NCBI RefSeq assembly: GCF_018141665.1
Contig: NZ_CP067976.1
Span: 372,001 to 436,000, forward strand
From: Wolbachia endosymbiont of Spodoptera picta
GTDB lineage: Bacteria > Pseudomonadota > Alphaproteobacteria > Rickettsiales > Anaplasmataceae
Length of the DNA: 64,000 nt
Direction: 5' to 3'
Positions 12,501 through 19,620 of the stretch are shown here, in pieces; position 1 is the first letter of the stretch; the number at the start of each line of letters is the position of its first letter. Under the pieces are notes generated by a model. It worked only from the letters and a program-made list of their open reading frames with translations, ran no database searches and was not told the origin of the DNA. A program made the position numbers and the translations under genes.

Positions 12501-15424
12501 GCAGGAAACCTATACATGTTGCTGCTGAAAATAATAATACAAACATTATAGAATTTTTTCTCAGCAAGGGAATGAGCATCGATGATGTTGATAGATATGG
12601 TCGAACACCACTATACTGTGCTTCTTGGAATGGTCACTTGGGTGTAGTAAAGTACCTTGTAGAAAAGGGAGCTGACGTTTATACTCAAGACAAAGGTGGT
12701 AAAACATTACTAGATATTGCTACTCATCAAGAGCGCAGCGATGTTGTAGACTATTTAAAACAAGTGCAGCTAAATCAAGAATTACTTATTGCAGCACAAT
12801 ATGGTAATTTTGATGATGTTAGAGATCTTGTAAGTCAAGGGGCTAGCTTGAATGCTAAGTATAGTAATGGGATGACTGTTATGCATTCTGCTGCTTATGG
12901 TGGTAATCTGGATATAGTAAAATATTTTGTAGCAGATGCAAAAAATAGCTTAGAAATTAAAGATAATGGCGGTAGAGTTCCCCTGCACTATGCTGCTTAC
13001 AATGGTAAGCTAGATGTGGTAAAGTATTTTGTAGATGAAGGGGAAGTTGATGTTAATCTAAAAGATAGTGATGGGCAGACAGCATTGCACATGGCTTCTG
13101 GTGGCGGCCATCTGGATGTAGTGGGGTATCTTGCAAGTAAGGGAGCAGATATCAAAGCTAAAGATAAGGATGGTAAGACACCGCTAGATATCGCCATCGA
13201 CCGAAAGCATGATAGCATCGTAAAATACTTAAAACAAGCTCAATTAAATGAGCAATTACTGGCTGCAGTAAAAGATAGTGATTTTAATGAAGTTCAAGGC
13301 CTTGTAAATCGAGGTGCTAACGTTAATGCTAAAGATAAAGATGGTAAAACCCCTCTACATTATGCTTCATGTTCTGTTCATCATTTAGGTATGGTGAAGT
13401 ATCTTATAAGTAAAGGTGCTGATATTGATGTTAAAGATAACAGTGGTAGAACTCCTGAAGATGAGGAACGTTATACTAATTCTGATACAATGAGGCAAGT
13501 TTTTATGCAAGCACACTTAGATAAAGAATTGTTACTTACTGTAAAAAATGAAAAAGATCTAAAGACAATTAGTGATCTTATTGCGAAAGATATTGACGAC
13601 AGAACGCATGGTGGGTTTTATTATACTTGGAGTGGTAATTTAGGTACAGTAGAGTTTCTTGTTAGTAAAGATGTGAGTGTTAATGCGACTGATAAATATG
13701 GCTGCACATTACTACACTGGGCTGCATTGAAAGGTCATTCAGATATTGCTAAGTTTTTAGTTGATAAGGAAGCTAATGTGAATGCTAAGGATATACTTGG
13801 CAGGACTCCTATTCACTTTGCTGTTATGAATAATCACAAGGATATTCAAGATGTATATGGTAGAGGTTCTACATACACTACTGCTGAGAGCAGTGATGAA
13901 GAGGTTATACAACTTTTTCTCATGAGAGGAGCAAGTATTAATGAGGCTGATAAAAATGGTGAGACGCCACTACACTTGGCTTCTTGGGGTGGTCATTTAG
14001 ATACATTGCAGCATCTTATAAATAATGGAGCTAATATTAGTACTAAAGATAGTAGTGGCAACACACCACTAGATATTGCTAGAGATAAGGGACATAATAA
14101 TCTTGTACAGTACTTACAACAAACACAATTAATCCTAGATAAACAGTTATTAAGCGCAATAGGAAATAGTGATTTTAATAAAGTTAGAGGTCTTATTGCT
14201 CAAGGTGCTAATATTGATACCAAAGACAAAGATGGCAGTACACTACTGTATTCAGCTGCTGAAATCGGTGATTTAGATAGAATAAAATTCCTTCTTGATA
14301 ATGGTGCTAATATTGAAACTAAAAATGGGGAATATCAAGCAACTCCTTTGCATGGAGCTGTGTTAAATGAAAGACTAAATGTGGTCAAATTGCTTCTTAA
14401 TCGTGGTGCAAACGTTAACGCTGAAGACAAAGACAATTGGACACCTTTACATTATGCTGCTGATACCAACAGTCTTGATATAGTAAAAGTTCTTGTCGAT
14501 GCTCATGCTAATCTTGATGCTAGAGGTGATTACGGCAAGGCACCGCTAGATATTGCTAGAGATAGTAGTATTGCAGAATATTTAGAGAAAAAACTCAATG
14601 AAAAAGGAGAAAAACCTGTGCAACGCAGACGCCGTCATCACCACGGGGATCACAATCGCAATCATAATCACTCATCACATAAATTCCTTTCTGTAGATTC
14701 AAGTAATCAACCTGGAATAGCAGCAAGTAGTAGCACAAGACCATCTTCATGGATAAATGATTTGTTTAGTTGGGTGAAAAGTTCTGTAGGTGGGTTTAGA
14801 GCTGTTTTACCTGAGGAAACATCAAGTACTACAAGTTCAATTTTACAAGTTGATGCGCCAATAGATGTAAATGGTACGATAATGTTACTTGATGTGCTTG
14901 TTAGAAAGGTAACGGGTCAAAAGTATATTTCTACAGTAGATCAGTCTATATCTCCACTAGAAGCAAAGGGCTATGCACTCAGTATTACAAAGGGATTTGA
15001 GAAAGTAGTAGAGCAAGCTGGATTAAAAAGTGGCATATCAATGCACCGGTTAAATATTGATTATATGGGAATGCAGAAAGAGATTACTAGAAAAGTCATG
15101 AGTGGTAAATTTAATGAAATTTCAGGGATTTTAAAATCTTATGTAGAGAAAGCGTGTCCTGATGAAGAAGCTGGTAAATTAAGTCCGAAGAAGTTTGACA
15201 AGTTTATGTTAGAATTTAATAGCAGACTAAATGTTGTACTAAATCAATCAATAGAGCAGATATTACACAACAGAGATGGTAGATTAGAAGTTGATGATAC
15301 AAAGCAAATGAGTTTAGAGCCTCAAAGTTATTTAAGTAATGCTTCAGTTCACAGCCATTCAAAAGTATCAACTTGTCTTTCTGATGTAGGAGTAACCGAG
15401 CTTGGAAATACTTTGAGTAAGTAG
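3590..15424 (+). CDS. cifB: Giant multi-domain CifB (type V-like): OTU protease, two PD-(D/E)XK modules, ankyrin, latrotoxin-like C-terminus
   Basis: 3,944 residues, several times longer than CifB of types I-IV. The GTG start at 3590 has the Shine-Dalgarno AAGGGGG four to five bases upstream. Domains in order: an OTU-type cysteine protease (D63-G-S-C66, WGG at 167-169, H214-Y-N); PD-(D/E)XK module 1 (D517, E537-L-K539 in the text GYADII...IIIELKAG); PD-(D/E)XK module 2 (D899, E923-L-K925); a basic NLS-like patch near 1008-1026 (SKKPRRERS); a hydrophobic stretch near 1390-1480; a beta-rich region about 1670-2300 resembling DUF3491/TcdA-TcdB-type toxin parts; ankyrin block 1 (about 2400-2495); a three-fold 49-residue repeat (2675-2822); ankyrin block 2 (about 2840-3670); a His/Arg-rich linker; and a latrotoxin C-terminal-like domain (about 3757-3940). 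The paired nuclease modules after CifA are the CifB hallmark. The Ulp1 domain of CidB-type proteins is absent. All key residues of the OTU and both nuclease modules are present, so it appears intact. Confidence 0.9.
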   Translation: MFKIQYPTDHLKKEDVNSKITELSDEVQYIEQAREFSQLKRYRRSDVDSESGSQIKRIDVPGDGSCLFWSVTMAYLIPVRNDDALFRQRYEVLFGNDGTVTQNLDHIRGLVRNLGAANYDDTFANLVRNLFRNRVVDHISSYRNEFRDFVEGDFERYLENMRNPDTWGGEPEIRAMSGMLSATISVSGEVETQYGNGDIQIQLFHVGAPGKRNHYNFGLERNIIDNDKELAKGLKRVMGKVRPQDFELIQLLIEEADKEVGISRQDEDFKSFEPRFQSFVDQIPSYLHSVEKAGFFTHFFLGSFSTLLDTEMAKKLDIKEIYFSFDGAKTLKVAIIKNGEMKSQKDVIDKVKLFVISESGSHSYTQEFDQGELKEVLGKLYSLIENNLDKIKVKSIKIIKDAGHQGEIVVDVKDKGVDIEHNSEVQFKKVRKGLWRDPEVDIAKLAISNQRTVKASLRRILDKIYTIHSEYADSLIYASRAREAAHHGFAVGVFMNFHYRYNFRVYPEQFAGRGYADIILLARGPDRALDSIPIIIELKAGAGSNATPDKALQQAEKYAQGFQPNIQRVLTTADDILCVGVNLDNPSPISDIKVSNRGEEIIPLFQDMLKSADDWDTQRIGTIELKGQVKDNLERIYHTFPGTPEKGDKHYFSRFLLGQSLLLNRVEDLKTGFKKYIFIYGDNIPTEVRPNLRGSGRLAAERARERLSANLDASHAVVTMVLIPENTEKLVYVINIVEANRKDVLNGLDEVLPLDRLNREIGNREIIELNLNFDTRYKSDFKRYLTIWTEKYNSLQEYNNGDNRFQGTFKEVTYPNELKETFDKALDIQSLSIRGYSRLLEKIGEGIFPFKSLVNKEAHFQGILNGVFSYYSDLKLQESPETRALVLTEFQTGRGERIDMLVHGIKFVAQGGNAEEYTPIGLELKASRQGKRAQALLREANDQINEEYKEGVTYKTLTDGDEVKFIGVVFDKGSNNPNKLILTSRTAEEGFIPVGVVHSSHHMLPTVGQCSKRKSSSPEYPPSKKPRRERSVSMACIDSFDEEKITKEEKKQRVKELFDIDNAKDLTNEIVDIGREQVFDMIGNADRTDVKVKDNNGNDKKLIIGDIIEMKNAERYFVDDYSDGIEILVKVGRDKDRVIKEKIKGQNIEYYLSIDGYEVKFDDIIKNFTTDAEREKIHNKLHQLSNDKQLLENKKYIEDIGDVQTNQDYSNIVEEIKQNLLAKGVREDTFDTFKNHFDDLGEKVFADYISNVESSLQEKGIAFDRDKFDSAKIKGAKGGKFFSMMAIYDLLDSIGDTATLGRHDNNALKQVFGINGILDAMDDVRTSVSISSNSKVGKLISKVPQPVRQTFVKIISNPIVQSITFATIAYQFGYSINEIAQGNHHPLNYYWTASSGVKLASMSISPISASVSFTVKSVSATTKILRGLSAAGKVLGRVAVVTMVADVLITIGVEVHERIEYTKAIAEQVPLLPGGEQAEVFFAGVIKFFTGRDVEKEYEDTIRIKGYLTYVKEAAIKLLNDNYDIDAVVQYVISIEEKYSEVIKNMGAQAICIMPSPYGPECATQMKWTCDLEKKYKDISFDKINIASSVKRDLSSIDISKILTMTPYTLVMSEGWERFICGIKNSPQCYQEIEEKKVYVVNTDAKHIPHLTKYEYENLGLRIVDAPLTNPIQKSQCSKTINTKHTGDDAFAPCNSGKIYRNCQESFTLSGGPFIFTNPTRKEHSNTKKQTFPRGSVLYISGPKTLTAAANYPAVMHIPEGSNIRYVGSKNNETIFIINDYTSGTLEGGPGKENTLVMNVKANNVVANLHGRTIRYGNSNNIRLVNTYNYVSNSDSKQNITTHCKTRLINVKNAEVWQNSFNCTDKDYEVRVVNKENVHNRGLKQTIFVVNEDSDNAKIVSDLGSTGKIKGNIDIIKVQVANITQWGISEDIEKVGYSLDVLANNTQSIVSSTKINDFKNLVIQVNSNGITESVAIQDKSLSDTIEDIRYQELKSSGSDISREVIQNSAKKLKAFIQASILDQQLLDTYQIAKDIVNNNNFDIPVSQVEVIKNHMGVPSEKVIIAGMYSGQVIVDFSYSSSDVTSSYQKYLNGGRNYGYDDYLMLCNYYQDITIEGEKGQHQYIIKLPDTLNSKTSLSPIRLNLKIKNKVVSYQNIPYSIIDFAELSVTDVDGISIEEGKRDYINECYGKSISDLTEDSLKIQDITIFDSVGTKWSLSIGLVDYFQNPENQQIVLRINNELYKIDSTNLRLEHLEINPSSFRYYQPEEQGLQIYHNQPTNKNDVGLVDFRDKSILDFDTEIADDSLVLSHKNNTLAKVENWNTYQPAREMMFAFNDTMVSNLKCIVSTCNSEDIIEDFYKEKVDLLKEQVFNATLQRNNSKAEDLIKKIKSIDIGNEHELTPLNMAIQGGRLDVVKVLFDRKDFSVENKDALPLHLAAQEGKLNIAEFLIDKGYDIKDKAEDKDSRTPLRIAGCNGNLDVVKFFLSKDATSIEDRNNDPYKMMETVKVLKKEIINQAETVPNVKRWAEFFVEKLKYSIKNVVKEKLKDGMLHDRYGSVNTLANDIYNFDQRLFNNTIKGVINDVYRKVDTKKILSCVESHNDVSQRILGYVAVFNAMQRNNDLNNSAVFKLAYYVKEAIEMKNYPDVHQEERSNLEKLKSRLPESVRNAVFSSKVCIKNIYQGEYLYAANKCFNYDTDRRMAFTWTPKNEKNDKFRWNIKPDGDNFYIVNVAFNETLYAASNYFNYDNDRRMAFTWIPGEQVTQGVWKIEPNGDKCNIRNVKHNEYLYAADYAKYDKDRRRVFTWIPGGKVMQGVWKIEDCGSNVRKVRDIVSNAKGELDQELLDAVKVGDMSKVRDSVNRGANVNTEDRDGNTPARNAVLKGHFGIFKYLVENGVSLEGKDHRCRPSICDASYSGNLDILKYLIGKGVDINESDNNGWTPLHFAAWRGYLEVANFLIEKGANINVENIFGRKPIHVAAENNNTNIIEFFLSKGMSIDDVDRYGRTPLYCASWNGHLGVVKYLVEKGADVYTQDKGGKTLLDIATHQERSDVVDYLKQVQLNQELLIAAQYGNFDDVRDLVSQGASLNAKYSNGMTVMHSAAYGGNLDIVKYFVADAKNSLEIKDNGGRVPLHYAAYNGKLDVVKYFVDEGEVDVNLKDSDGQTALHMASGGGHLDVVGYLASKGADIKAKDKDGKTPLDIAIDRKHDSIVKYLKQAQLNEQLLAAVKDSDFNEVQGLVNRGANVNAKDKDGKTPLHYASCSVHHLGMVKYLISKGADIDVKDNSGRTPEDEERYTNSDTMRQVFMQAHLDKELLLTVKNEKDLKTISDLIAKDIDDRTHGGFYYTWSGNLGTVEFLVSKDVSVNATDKYGCTLLHWAALKGHSDIAKFLVDKEANVNAKDILGRTPIHFAVMNNHKDIQDVYGRGSTYTTAESSDEEVIQLFLMRGASINEADKNGETPLHLASWGGHLDTLQHLINNGANISTKDSSGNTPLDIARDKGHNNLVQYLQQTQLILDKQLLSAIGNSDFNKVRGLIAQGANIDTKDKDGSTLLYSAAEIGDLDRIKFLLDNGANIETKNGEYQATPLHGAVLNERLNVVKLLLNRGANVNAEDKDNWTPLHYAADTNSLDIVKVLVDAHANLDARGDYGKAPLDIARDSSIAEYLEKKLNEKGEKPVQRRRRHHHGDHNRNHNHSSHKFLSVDSSNQPGIAASSSTRPSSWINDLFSWVKSSVGGFRAVLPEETSSTTSSILQVDAPIDVNGTIMLLDVLVRKVTGQKYISTVDQSISPLEAKGYALSITKGFEKVVEQAGLKSGISMHRLNIDYMGMQKEITRKVMSGKFNEISGILKSYVEKACPDEEAGKLSPKKFDKFMLEFNSRLNVVLNQSIEQILHNRDGRLEVDDTKQMSLEPQSYLSNASVHSHSKVSTCLSDVGVTELGNTLSK

Positions 15425-15446
15425 ATGAGAATATGGAAGGTATAAT

Positions 15447-15589
15447 ATGCCAAGTAGTGGAAAATTTAAAGTGAAGGTAGCCAAAATAATTAGGGATACC
15501 AGACCAAGTTTGATGGTCTTAATACTAAAATGAATGAAATAGATGTTACAGGTAATAATGCTAAGTGGTTAATGTGTTTTCCATATTGA
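15447..15589 (+). pseudogene. Possible small frameshifted gene after cifB
   Basis: An ATG at 15447 with upstream GAAGG opens a short frame (starting MPSSGKFKVKVAKII) that ends after about 27 codons. A second frame (KFDGLNTKMNEIDV) continues to TGA at 15587 and would read on smoothly after one indel near 15505. Together they would give about 47 residues immediately downstream of cifB in the same orientation. I do not recognise the product. It may be a decayed third gene or chance. Confidence 0.3.
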
Positions 15590-15762
15590 ACTTACAGTAC
15601 ATAGCTTTGATATAGAAGTTTGAGTAACGTTATGATAGTAATTTATATAATTCTTTGTGCAATCTTTATAGCTGTTTTAGACAGTTCATTAGACTCTTAA
15701 TTAAGGGGTATGTCTAACTTAGGAAAGATTTTCATCAATGTTGAGGTGGATAAGTAGGAACA
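15590..15762. other. Gap between cifB-side sequences and the Rpn pseudogene
   Basis: The rest of the 338 bp gap between cifB and the convergent Rpn pseudogene holds no further coding remnant that I can support, and no clear terminator hairpin. Confidence 0.5.
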
Positions 15763-16577
15763 TTATGTTTTTTCTTTGAGTTGTGAAATTTCAGAATGAG
15801 AGAGACCGGTGATTTGAGCTATAACATCTATAGAGACACCGGCCTTGAGTGAGTTTTTGGCCACAGCTATTTTAGCCTGTTGTTCACCCTCTGCTATACC
15901 CTCTTCCTTACCTTCAGCTCTACCTTTTTCATGGCCGATTTGGATGCCTTCTTTCTTGCCCTTCTCTTCTCCAATTTGGATGCCTTCATGTTTAGCATCA
16001 TCGAGCTTTTGAGCAAGGACAGCCTGTTCATCACGAATACGTTTGATCTCTTGTTCGTAGGCTATAAATTCTTTTTCTGACCAGTTGAACCTATTTAGTT
16101 CTTCATATGCTCTTTCAATTATTAGATCACTTCCTATTATTCTCTCTAGCTCTTCTTCACTAGTTTCATCTGCATATCTAAAGAAGTAGACCCATTTTTC
16201 AACTATACTTGAAAGCTGATCTTCTTTGGTTTTTGGAAATTTAGGTAACTCAATAAATATAAAGTAAAAATCTTTTAGATCATGCTCATTAGTATCTTCA
16301 TCGCGAATAGTATGCTTTGATTTGTACTCAGACTTATCAGGAAATAAAATACAATCTGCTATGGCAATAAAAATAACTTCCTTAAGATCATGGTATTGAT
16401 CACCCTTGTCAGCTTGTCTTGAATAGGCTTTAGCAGCATAGTACTGAGCTCGTTTTTCAAAGCCTTTGGTTTTAGCGACCTGCATTTCAACTATCACTTG
16501 CAGCCCATTTTCATCTCTACAAAGAACATCGACAATGCTTTGTTTTTTAGAGGCAATATCAGGGTCTTGAATAGTAT
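15763..16577 (-). pseudogene. Rpn/PD-(D/E)XK family transposase-like protein, N-terminus deleted
   Basis: Nearly the same protein as the intact copy at 21462-22394, but about 51 N-terminal residues are missing. The homology begins abruptly at about 16577, at the codon for the 'TIQDPD' segment. The remaining frame still contains the D...E-x-Q part of the nuclease motif (IVDVL... IVEMQ) if read from the junction. The only start inside it is a GTG at 16497, which would lose the first acidic residue. The C-terminus carries a GIQIG-type repeat linker and an HTH-like tail (IDVIAQITGLS). Rpn proteins are DNA endonucleases linked to RecA-independent recombination. This copy is probably inactive through truncation by recombination with the neighbouring HTH gene. 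Confidence 0.75.
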
Positions 16578-17366
16578 TTTAACTTTCTCTTTGCTATTCT
16601 TCATATCCCTAGATAAAAATTTCTTCACTAATTCTTGCTCTTCAGTTTTTCTTAGTAAATTAAGTAGTTCACTATCTTCATTTGTTTTAGGCAGCAGAAC
16701 TTTAATATTCACTGATAATCCTTCTGCTATTTGATATAATTTGTCAAATGATATGGCAGTGTATCCTATTTCATACTCGTGTATTTCCTTGAGTGTTAAA
16801 CCAACTTTGTTTGCTAAATCTTTCTGAGTATACCTTTTTATCAATCTCCATTCTCTTATTCTTTGCCCTATTCTGTAGTATATAGAATCAGTGCAGACTC
16901 CTTTCTCTGTATTATCATACTCGTAAATAGATAAGCCGGTTGCTTGGGAAATTATGTCAACTGAAACCCCTTCTTTCACTAGATTTTTTGCTATTTCCAA
17001 CCTTGCCTCTTCTTGATTAATTTTTTCGCTAATATGAACAAACCTGACTAATGAAGGTACTATTTTGCCTAACTTTTGATTCTCGTATATTTTCGTTAGA
17101 TAGAGTATTTCCTCGTCTTCATAGCTGTCTTCCCTTACTATTACTGGTTCAGGTAATAAATCTATAACGTCAACTGATAATACTCTTGCTATTATATATA
17201 GTACTTCAATTGGAATAGGAATATACCCATCTTCATAGCTGTTTACTTCTTGGTATGTTAAACCTATTTGACTTGCTAATCCTATTTGAGTATGCCCTCG
17301 CATTAACCTACAATTTTCTATTCTTTGCCCTATTCCGTAACTAACATTGCTTGCAGAAACAAACAT
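16494..17366 (-). CDS. Tandem-HTH regulator with its C-terminus replaced by out-of-frame Rpn sequence
   Basis: 290 residues starting at ATG 17366 behind a strong Shine-Dalgarno (GGAGGATAA then ATG). Two XRE/Cro-type helix-turn-helix domains are visible at about residues 10-65 and 155-215 (for example TQKDLANKVGL), each followed by an acidic helical segment; DNA binding as a regulator is inferred from this fold. From residue about 264 on, the sequence (starting FKTLILPLKNKA) is the neighbouring Rpn gene read in the wrong frame. The true C-terminal tail present in the sister copies (KDLVKGGISIDTIL) is therefore lost. The protein may still fold and bind DNA, since both HTH domains are complete. 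It overlaps the truncated Rpn gene. Confidence 0.75.
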   Translation of the reverse strand: MFVSASNVSYGIGQRIENCRLMRGHTQIGLASQIGLTYQEVNSYEDGYIPIPIEVLYIIARVLSVDVIDLLPEPVIVREDSYEDEEILYLTKIYENQKLGKIVPSLVRFVHISEKINQEEARLEIAKNLVKEGVSVDIISQATGLSIYEYDNTEKGVCTDSIYYRIGQRIREWRLIKRYTQKDLANKVGLTLKEIHEYEIGYTAISFDKLYQIAEGLSVNIKVLLPKTNEDSELLNLLRKTEEQELVKKFLSRDMKNSKEKVKILFKTLILPLKNKALSMFFVEMKMGCK

Positions 17367-17415
17367 TTATCCTCCATTTAAGAAAAAAACTTTATTGCTA
17401 TAATTTTTTTACGAG

Positions 17416-17781
17416 CTATCCATCTAAAACCATATCAATAGATAAACCTACCGCTTGCAAAATAGTATCAATAGAAATTCCCCCTTTTACTAGATCCTTT
17501 GCAACTTTAATCCTTTCTATCTCTCTCACTTTCTCCTCACAAATACGTATCCCTTCAAACAAAGATTTTATTAGTGCATGACGTAGTTCTTGGCTCTCAA
17601 TTTCTTTGTATTCTTTAATCAAATTCGGTAGCTCATTTTCCACTTTACTACCTTCATCTTCCTCTGTTAGTAGATCTGTAATACTAATCGATAATGTTTC
17701 TGCTATCTCATATAATTTTCCCAGTGGAGTAGCTACGCGTCCTTGTTCATAGTTGCTTATTTCGTCACGTGTTGTACTCAT
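17416..17781 (-). CDS. C-terminal half of a split tandem-HTH regulator
   Basis: 121 residues starting within the second HTH domain (MSTTRDEISNYEQG), followed by the acidic helical region and the conserved tail KDLVKGGISIDTIL. The recognition half of the HTH lies upstream of this start (EYTQKDLAEK can be read in the same frame before the ATG). It is therefore the displaced second half of the gene at 17765-18313 rather than an independent gene. A GCGGAG lies three bases before the ATG, so re-initiation is possible. The closest relative is 20447-20809, about 80 percent identical by eye. Likely a pseudogene fragment. Confidence 0.6.
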   Translation of the reverse strand: MSTTRDEISNYEQGRVATPLGKLYEIAETLSISITDLLTEEDEGSKVENELPNLIKEYKEIESQELRHALIKSLFEGIRICEEKVREIERIKVAKDLVKGGISIDTILQAVGLSIDMVLDG

Positions 17782-18313
17782 TTTCTCCGCTAAATCCTTT
17801 TGAGTATACTCTCTTCCATTCCTTTATCTTTTTGCCTATTTGGTAGTAGATAGAACCAACTTTTTCTTCAACACATTCATCAGCAGACAGACCAATTGTT
17901 TTTGCAACAATATCAACAGAAACTCCTGCTTTAACCAGACTCTTTGCAATTTTTATTTTTTCCGATTTTCTACTACTTTTCTCACTAACTTGGACAAATT
18001 TGGTTAGCAAACAAAACATCTTACGTAACTCCTGATCGTTAATCTTTTTATATTCTCTTACTAGATTTAATATTTCTTCTTCATCTTCAAGACAGCTTTT
18101 TGATACAGGAATAAGATCCGTAATACTGATTGATAGTGCCTCAGTTATAGCATACAACCTTTCAATTGGAACTCTACGATTCCCTTTCTCATATTGCAAT
18201 ATCACCCAGTATTTTACACCAATTTTCTCTGCTAAATCTTTCTGAGTGTACCCTCGCTCTAACCTCCAGCTTTTTAATTTTTCTCCCACTTTATAATCTA
18301 GACTTTTTTCCAC
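17765..18313 (-). CDS. N-terminal half of a split tandem-HTH regulator
   Basis: 182 residues, probably from GTG at 18313. The first XRE-type HTH (TQKDLAEKIGVKYWVILQYEK) is complete and followed by an acidic segment and the tail (AKSLVKAGVSVDIVAKTIGLS). The second HTH begins (YYQIGKKIKEWK) and then runs into a frameshift, ending with the unrelated KRVYSKGFSGENEYNT. Compared with the continuous gene at 16494-17366, about 10 nucleotides are missing after the EWK codons. The first HTH should still be able to bind DNA. It overlaps the downstream half by 17 bp. Confidence 0.65.
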   Translation of the reverse strand: MEKSLDYKVGEKLKSWRLERGYTQKDLAEKIGVKYWVILQYEKGNRRVPIERLYAITEALSISITDLIPVSKSCLEDEEEILNLVREYKKINDQELRKMFCLLTKFVQVSEKSSRKSEKIKIAKSLVKAGVSVDIVAKTIGLSADECVEEKVGSIYYQIGKKIKEWKRVYSKGFSGENEYNT

Positions 18314-18392
18314 AAAAAGAACCTTGCATATAATATTTTCTATTATAGCTCAAAGGCTCCAGATATAATAGCCAGACTCTGGAACCTTTAAA

Positions 18393-19514
18393 TTAAAGTG
18401 CCCTACAAGTTTCTTTACTATTTTCACGTACTTTGTCTGCCCATGAAAACAATTTTTCACTTACTTCCTTCTGCTTTTCACTCCATATGCCACATCTAGT
18501 GAAACTACCTCTTTCTACCGCTTCTTTAAGTTTCACTCCTCCAAAGAGACAGTTTTTTCCTATTTCTTCGCCTCTTTTTTGTAACTCAGCCCACATTTCC
18601 TTATTTTCTACTCTCACTTGCACCTGATCTGCCTCTTGGTACAATATAATATTTAGCTTACCAATGCTTGTAGGAAATTCTAACATGATAGAGCTGCCAT
18701 CTGAAATATCGGTATAGTTTCTTATACCTCCCTTCTCACTTTTAACTTCAACTGCATCATTACCAATTTTTAAGATATTACTTCCTAACTTTCTGTTTGC
18801 TTCCAGTATTTTGGCTACCTCTACCTTACTATTCCCAGAAAATTCTATATACGATGTTGTATTATCTATCTCAACATCTATTAATTCTCCTTCTTGCACA
18901 GCATTTTCGCCAGCTTCCTCTAGCTCTTCTAGTTGCTTATCTATCTGTGGCTGAACTTCTGGCTGTAGCTCATTATAGATTTCACCTATCAGTTTATTCT
19001 GCAGTAGAGTATCATGAAACTCTGCACCACTTAGCATTAATTTACGTATTAGCTTTTTACGATCAGCCTTATCAAATTTATGAAAATGTGTGCCCAGTAT
19101 CACATATTCCGCGAAGCTCCATTCTCCATCATTACATGCATTTAGCCTTGCTCCAGAAGCTAGTACTTTGTCTATAACTTTGTGCAATTCATTTACGTTT
19201 TTTGCCTCTACTATAGAACTCTTAAACCAGCTCAGCTTCTCTGTATTTGGCTTTATTTTTTGCAAAGCTGAGGCAAATGGATTTTTATCTTCTTGATCAC
19301 TTACAGGTTTTGTGCCATATATATAATCAAGTCCTTTTCCATAGTTGATTTGAACGTTTCTGCTAGGGAAAGGCATTGTATCTTCCAGTTTTATCTCCTT
19401 CTGGCTATTAATTTTACTCACAAATTTAGACTGCTCTATATCAACGCTTTCAAGAGCACCAAATATTTTCTTGTGATTAACATTAGTCTTTTTATTCTGA
19501 TCTTTACTAGTCAT
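18393..19514 (-). CDS. Unknown 373-residue protein with a domain shared with the 31.9-32.8 kb gene
   Basis: I do not recognise a named family. The N-terminal 90 residues are polar. Residues about 90-200 look helical and ankyrin-like (ASGARLNACNDGEWSFAEYV). An acidic linker follows. The last about 150 residues form a domain that recurs in the frameshifted gene ending at 32775: VEVAKIL, LKIGNDAVEV, GGIRNYTDIS, an FPTSIGKLNIIL strand and the GKNCLFGG...LKEAVERGSF ending. No signal peptide or membrane segment is visible. It sits between the HTH and radC genes in the same orientation. It is probably a Wolbachia-specific, host-directed or island-specific protein; that is inference. Confidence 0.7.
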   Translation of the reverse strand: MTSKDQNKKTNVNHKKIFGALESVDIEQSKFVSKINSQKEIKLEDTMPFPSRNVQINYGKGLDYIYGTKPVSDQEDKNPFASALQKIKPNTEKLSWFKSSIVEAKNVNELHKVIDKVLASGARLNACNDGEWSFAEYVILGTHFHKFDKADRKKLIRKLMLSGAEFHDTLLQNKLIGEIYNELQPEVQPQIDKQLEELEEAGENAVQEGELIDVEIDNTTSYIEFSGNSKVEVAKILEANRKLGSNILKIGNDAVEVKSEKGGIRNYTDISDGSSIMLEFPTSIGKLNIILYQEADQVQVRVENKEMWAELQKRGEEIGKNCLFGGVKLKEAVERGSFTRCGIWSEKQKEVSEKLFSWADKVRENSKETCRAL

Positions 19515-19620
19515 ATAAACCTCATATTAAAAATACTTTTTAAGTGTACAATAAACTTTGTTATTATACATTATATTACTCATTATAAATTAATATGAGT
19601 AGATTTGTAAATACTTTCTG

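Noticed and set aside
16494..16577. A novel C-terminal domain in the HTH protein (about 26 residues starting FKTLILPLKNKA)
   Set aside because: It is the Rpn coding sequence read in a wrong frame after a recombination junction.
17765..18313. Programmed frameshifting in the split HTH genes
   Set aside because: No slippery heptamer lies at the break, and comparison with the continuous paralogue shows about 10 missing nucleotides, which points to a deletion.
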